In this document: positions 5,870-7,015 of the stretch, one piece after another | How the letters are laid out: every line of letters begins with the position of its first letter | How positions within the stretch are numbered: the stretch's first letter is position 1 | NCBI GenBank assembly: GCA_938002705.1 | Contig: CALLAG010000269.1 | Coordinates: 1-7,015 of the forward strand | Source of the DNA: an uncultured Saprospiraceae bacterium | Lineage (GTDB): Bacteria; Bacteroidota; Bacteroidia; Chitinophagales; Saprospiraceae | DNA length: 7,015 bases | Direction: 5' to 3' | The notes under the pieces: generated by a model | Database searches by the model: none | Seen by the model: only the letters and a program-made list of their open reading frames with translations | Told to the model about the DNA's origin: nothing | Made by a program: the position numbers and the translations under genes

Positions 5870-7015
5870 TTACCCTTCCAATACGGTCTCTATCTTAATG
5901 TCTCCAGTTATTGTCTTATGCACAGGACACTTATCCGCGATCTCTTTAAGTCTTTGTCTCTGAGTATCATCTAATTCTCCATCTACGAGAAGGTGTCTTG
6001 TTATCAGAGTGTCCTCTGCTTGCCTGCTCATCTCCAGATGTAAGGTAACTTGCTCCAGCGGCCATTTTTTTCTATCAGCATACATACGCAGTGTCATGAC
6101 AGTACAGGTGCCTAATGAGCTTAATAATAACTCATATGGCCCAGGTCCTATATTCTGGCCACCTACAGATATCGGTTCGTCAGCGATCATCTGGTGATCC
6201 CCTGTATCGATAGTTGTATAATACTTATCCCTTCCGATCTGCACTGATACCATGTTTTCTCGGTGGAATTTTGAATTTGTTTTTTCGACTTCTGATACAC
6301 TCACATATCTCTTGCTCCAAGCCGCAATAATTTCTCCTACATACATTGAGTCTTCTTTGTTAGATAAGAGATGATCTGCACCATCTAATGATACAAAGCT
6401 CTTAGGGTGCATTGCTGCTATGTATAGTTCTGAGGCATTCTCTACTCCTACAATAGTATCTTGTGGTGAGTGCATAATGAGTAGTGCCTTTCTGAGAGAC
6501 TTGACGACTTGCTTAGAATTCTTACTATTGATATCATCGAGAAACTGTTTTTTGATTGAGAAAGGCCTGCCACCGATATTGACCAGGGTAGCTTCGTCGT
6601 CATTGATATCATTAATCTTACTACCGAATAGGTGGCCTACATGATCAGGTGATGAAGGAGCTCCTATAGTCGCGACCGCTTCCACAGAATCTATCTGGCT
6701 CGCAGCAAATAATACGGCGGCACCTCCCAGAGAATGTCCTATTAGAATCTTTGGTGCTTCATAATTTTCTGACAAGAAATGACTTGCAGCTACAAGGTCA
6801 TTGATATTAGAAGTGAAATTAGTATCAGCAAAATCACCATCACTATCGCCCAGTCCTGTAAAGTCAAATCGCATCACGGCAATACCTTCTTTATTAAGAG
6901 CCTTAGCGATATTCTTAATGGCAGTAAGATTTTTATTACATGTAAAACAATGTGCAAATAGGGCATAGGCTTTAGCATTGCCTTCGGGCATTTCTAATTT
7001 TGCTGAGAGTGTAAT
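5870..7015 (-). CDS. Bifunctional alpha/beta hydrolase-OsmC fusion, 5'-partial
   Basis: This fused protein joins an alpha/beta hydrolase to an OsmC/Ohr-type redox domain. The frame runs through the right edge: eight codons upstream of the ATG at 6991 read ITLSAKLE, which fits the usual first strand of the family. The true start is therefore outside the window, and the ATG is internal. Counting from that ATG, the hydrolase spans about 1-228, with HCFTC (14-18) near the oxyanion region, nucleophile S87 in GHSLGG, likely acid D178 (SPQDT) and H207 (GADH). The OsmC domain spans about 245-371, with peroxidatic C296 in LGTCTVMTLR and resolving C355 in DKCPVHK. OsmC-family domains reduce organic hydroperoxides through these two cysteines; the hydrolase substrate is unknown. 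All catalytic residues are present, so both halves should be active in the cytoplasm. The gap to dus is 247 bases, so it is probably a separate transcription unit. Confidence 0.92.
   Translation of the reverse strand: MTLSAKLEMPEGNAKAYALFAHCFTCNKNLTAIKNIAKALNKEGIAVMRFDFTGLGDSDGDFADTNFTSNINDLVAASHFLSENYEAPKILIGHSLGGAAVLFAASQIDSVEAVATIGAPSSPDHVGHLFGSKINDINDDEATLVNIGGRPFSIKKQFLDDINSKNSKQVVKSLRKALLIMHSPQDTIVGVENASELYIAAMHPKSFVSLDGADHLLSNKEDSMYVGEIIAAWSKRYVSVSEVEKTNSKFHRENMVSVQIGRDKYYTTIDTGDHQMIADEPISVGGQNIGPGPYELLLSSLGTCTVMTLRMYADRKKWPLEQVTLHLEMSRQAEDTLITRHLLVDGELDDTQRQRLKEIADKCPVHKTITGDIKIETVLEG

Noticed and set aside
6420..6644. Open frame of 74 codons on the plus strand within the hydrolase/OsmC gene
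   Set aside because: It is antisense to the hydrolase domain, whose protein-level conservation explains the sequence.

Overview
The window is an AT-rich stretch of a bacterial chromosome that most likely belongs to a Bacteroidota (Saprospiria/Flavobacteriia-like) organism. Three things support this: a secreted protein ending in a typical type IX secretion (T9SS) type-A sorting domain, a sulfatase lipoprotein whose mature N-terminus (C-S-D-E) looks like a Bacteroidota surface-export signal, and gene starts with A/T-rich leaders and no Shine-Dalgarno sequence. No rRNA, tRNA, insertion sequence, integrase or CRISPR array was found.

Layout. Positions 1-630 (+) hold the 3' part of a membrane-anchored SRPBCC/START-like protein, cut by the left edge. 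Positions 631-880 are a non-coding, very AT-rich spacer with a signal-peptide-like micro-ORF (662-718) and a weak inverted repeat just before the next gene. Positions 881-3211 (+) encode a 776-residue secreted VIT-VWA protein with an FN3-like module and a T9SS sorting domain. It converges on a sulfatase lipoprotein (4558-3248, -), and nested inverted repeats lie at the junction. Upstream of the sulfatase on the same strand is a tRNA-dihydrouridine synthase of the DusC-like type (5622-4657, -), preceded by a 14-codon upstream ORF that overlaps its start codon. Positions 5623-5869 are a spacer with two inverted repeats and a seven-unit heptamer tandem array. Positions 5870-7015 (-) hold a bifunctional alpha/beta-hydrolase/OsmC fusion, cut by the right edge at its N-terminus.

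How the genes work together. I see no obvious shared pathway. The VIT-VWA protein and the sulfatase are both predicted to act outside the cell or on its surface. The Dus enzyme (tRNA modification) and the hydrolase/OsmC protein (peroxide or xenobiotic handling) are cytoplasmic housekeeping or stress functions. The sulfatase has no neighbouring glycoside hydrolase, SusC/D pair or sulfatase-maturating enzyme here, so it is an orphan as far as this window shows. Nothing in the window makes a convincing case for a new multi-gene system. The points most worth a second look are the modified VIT domain, the heptamer array, the coupled upstream ORF of dus and the nested repeats at the convergent junction.
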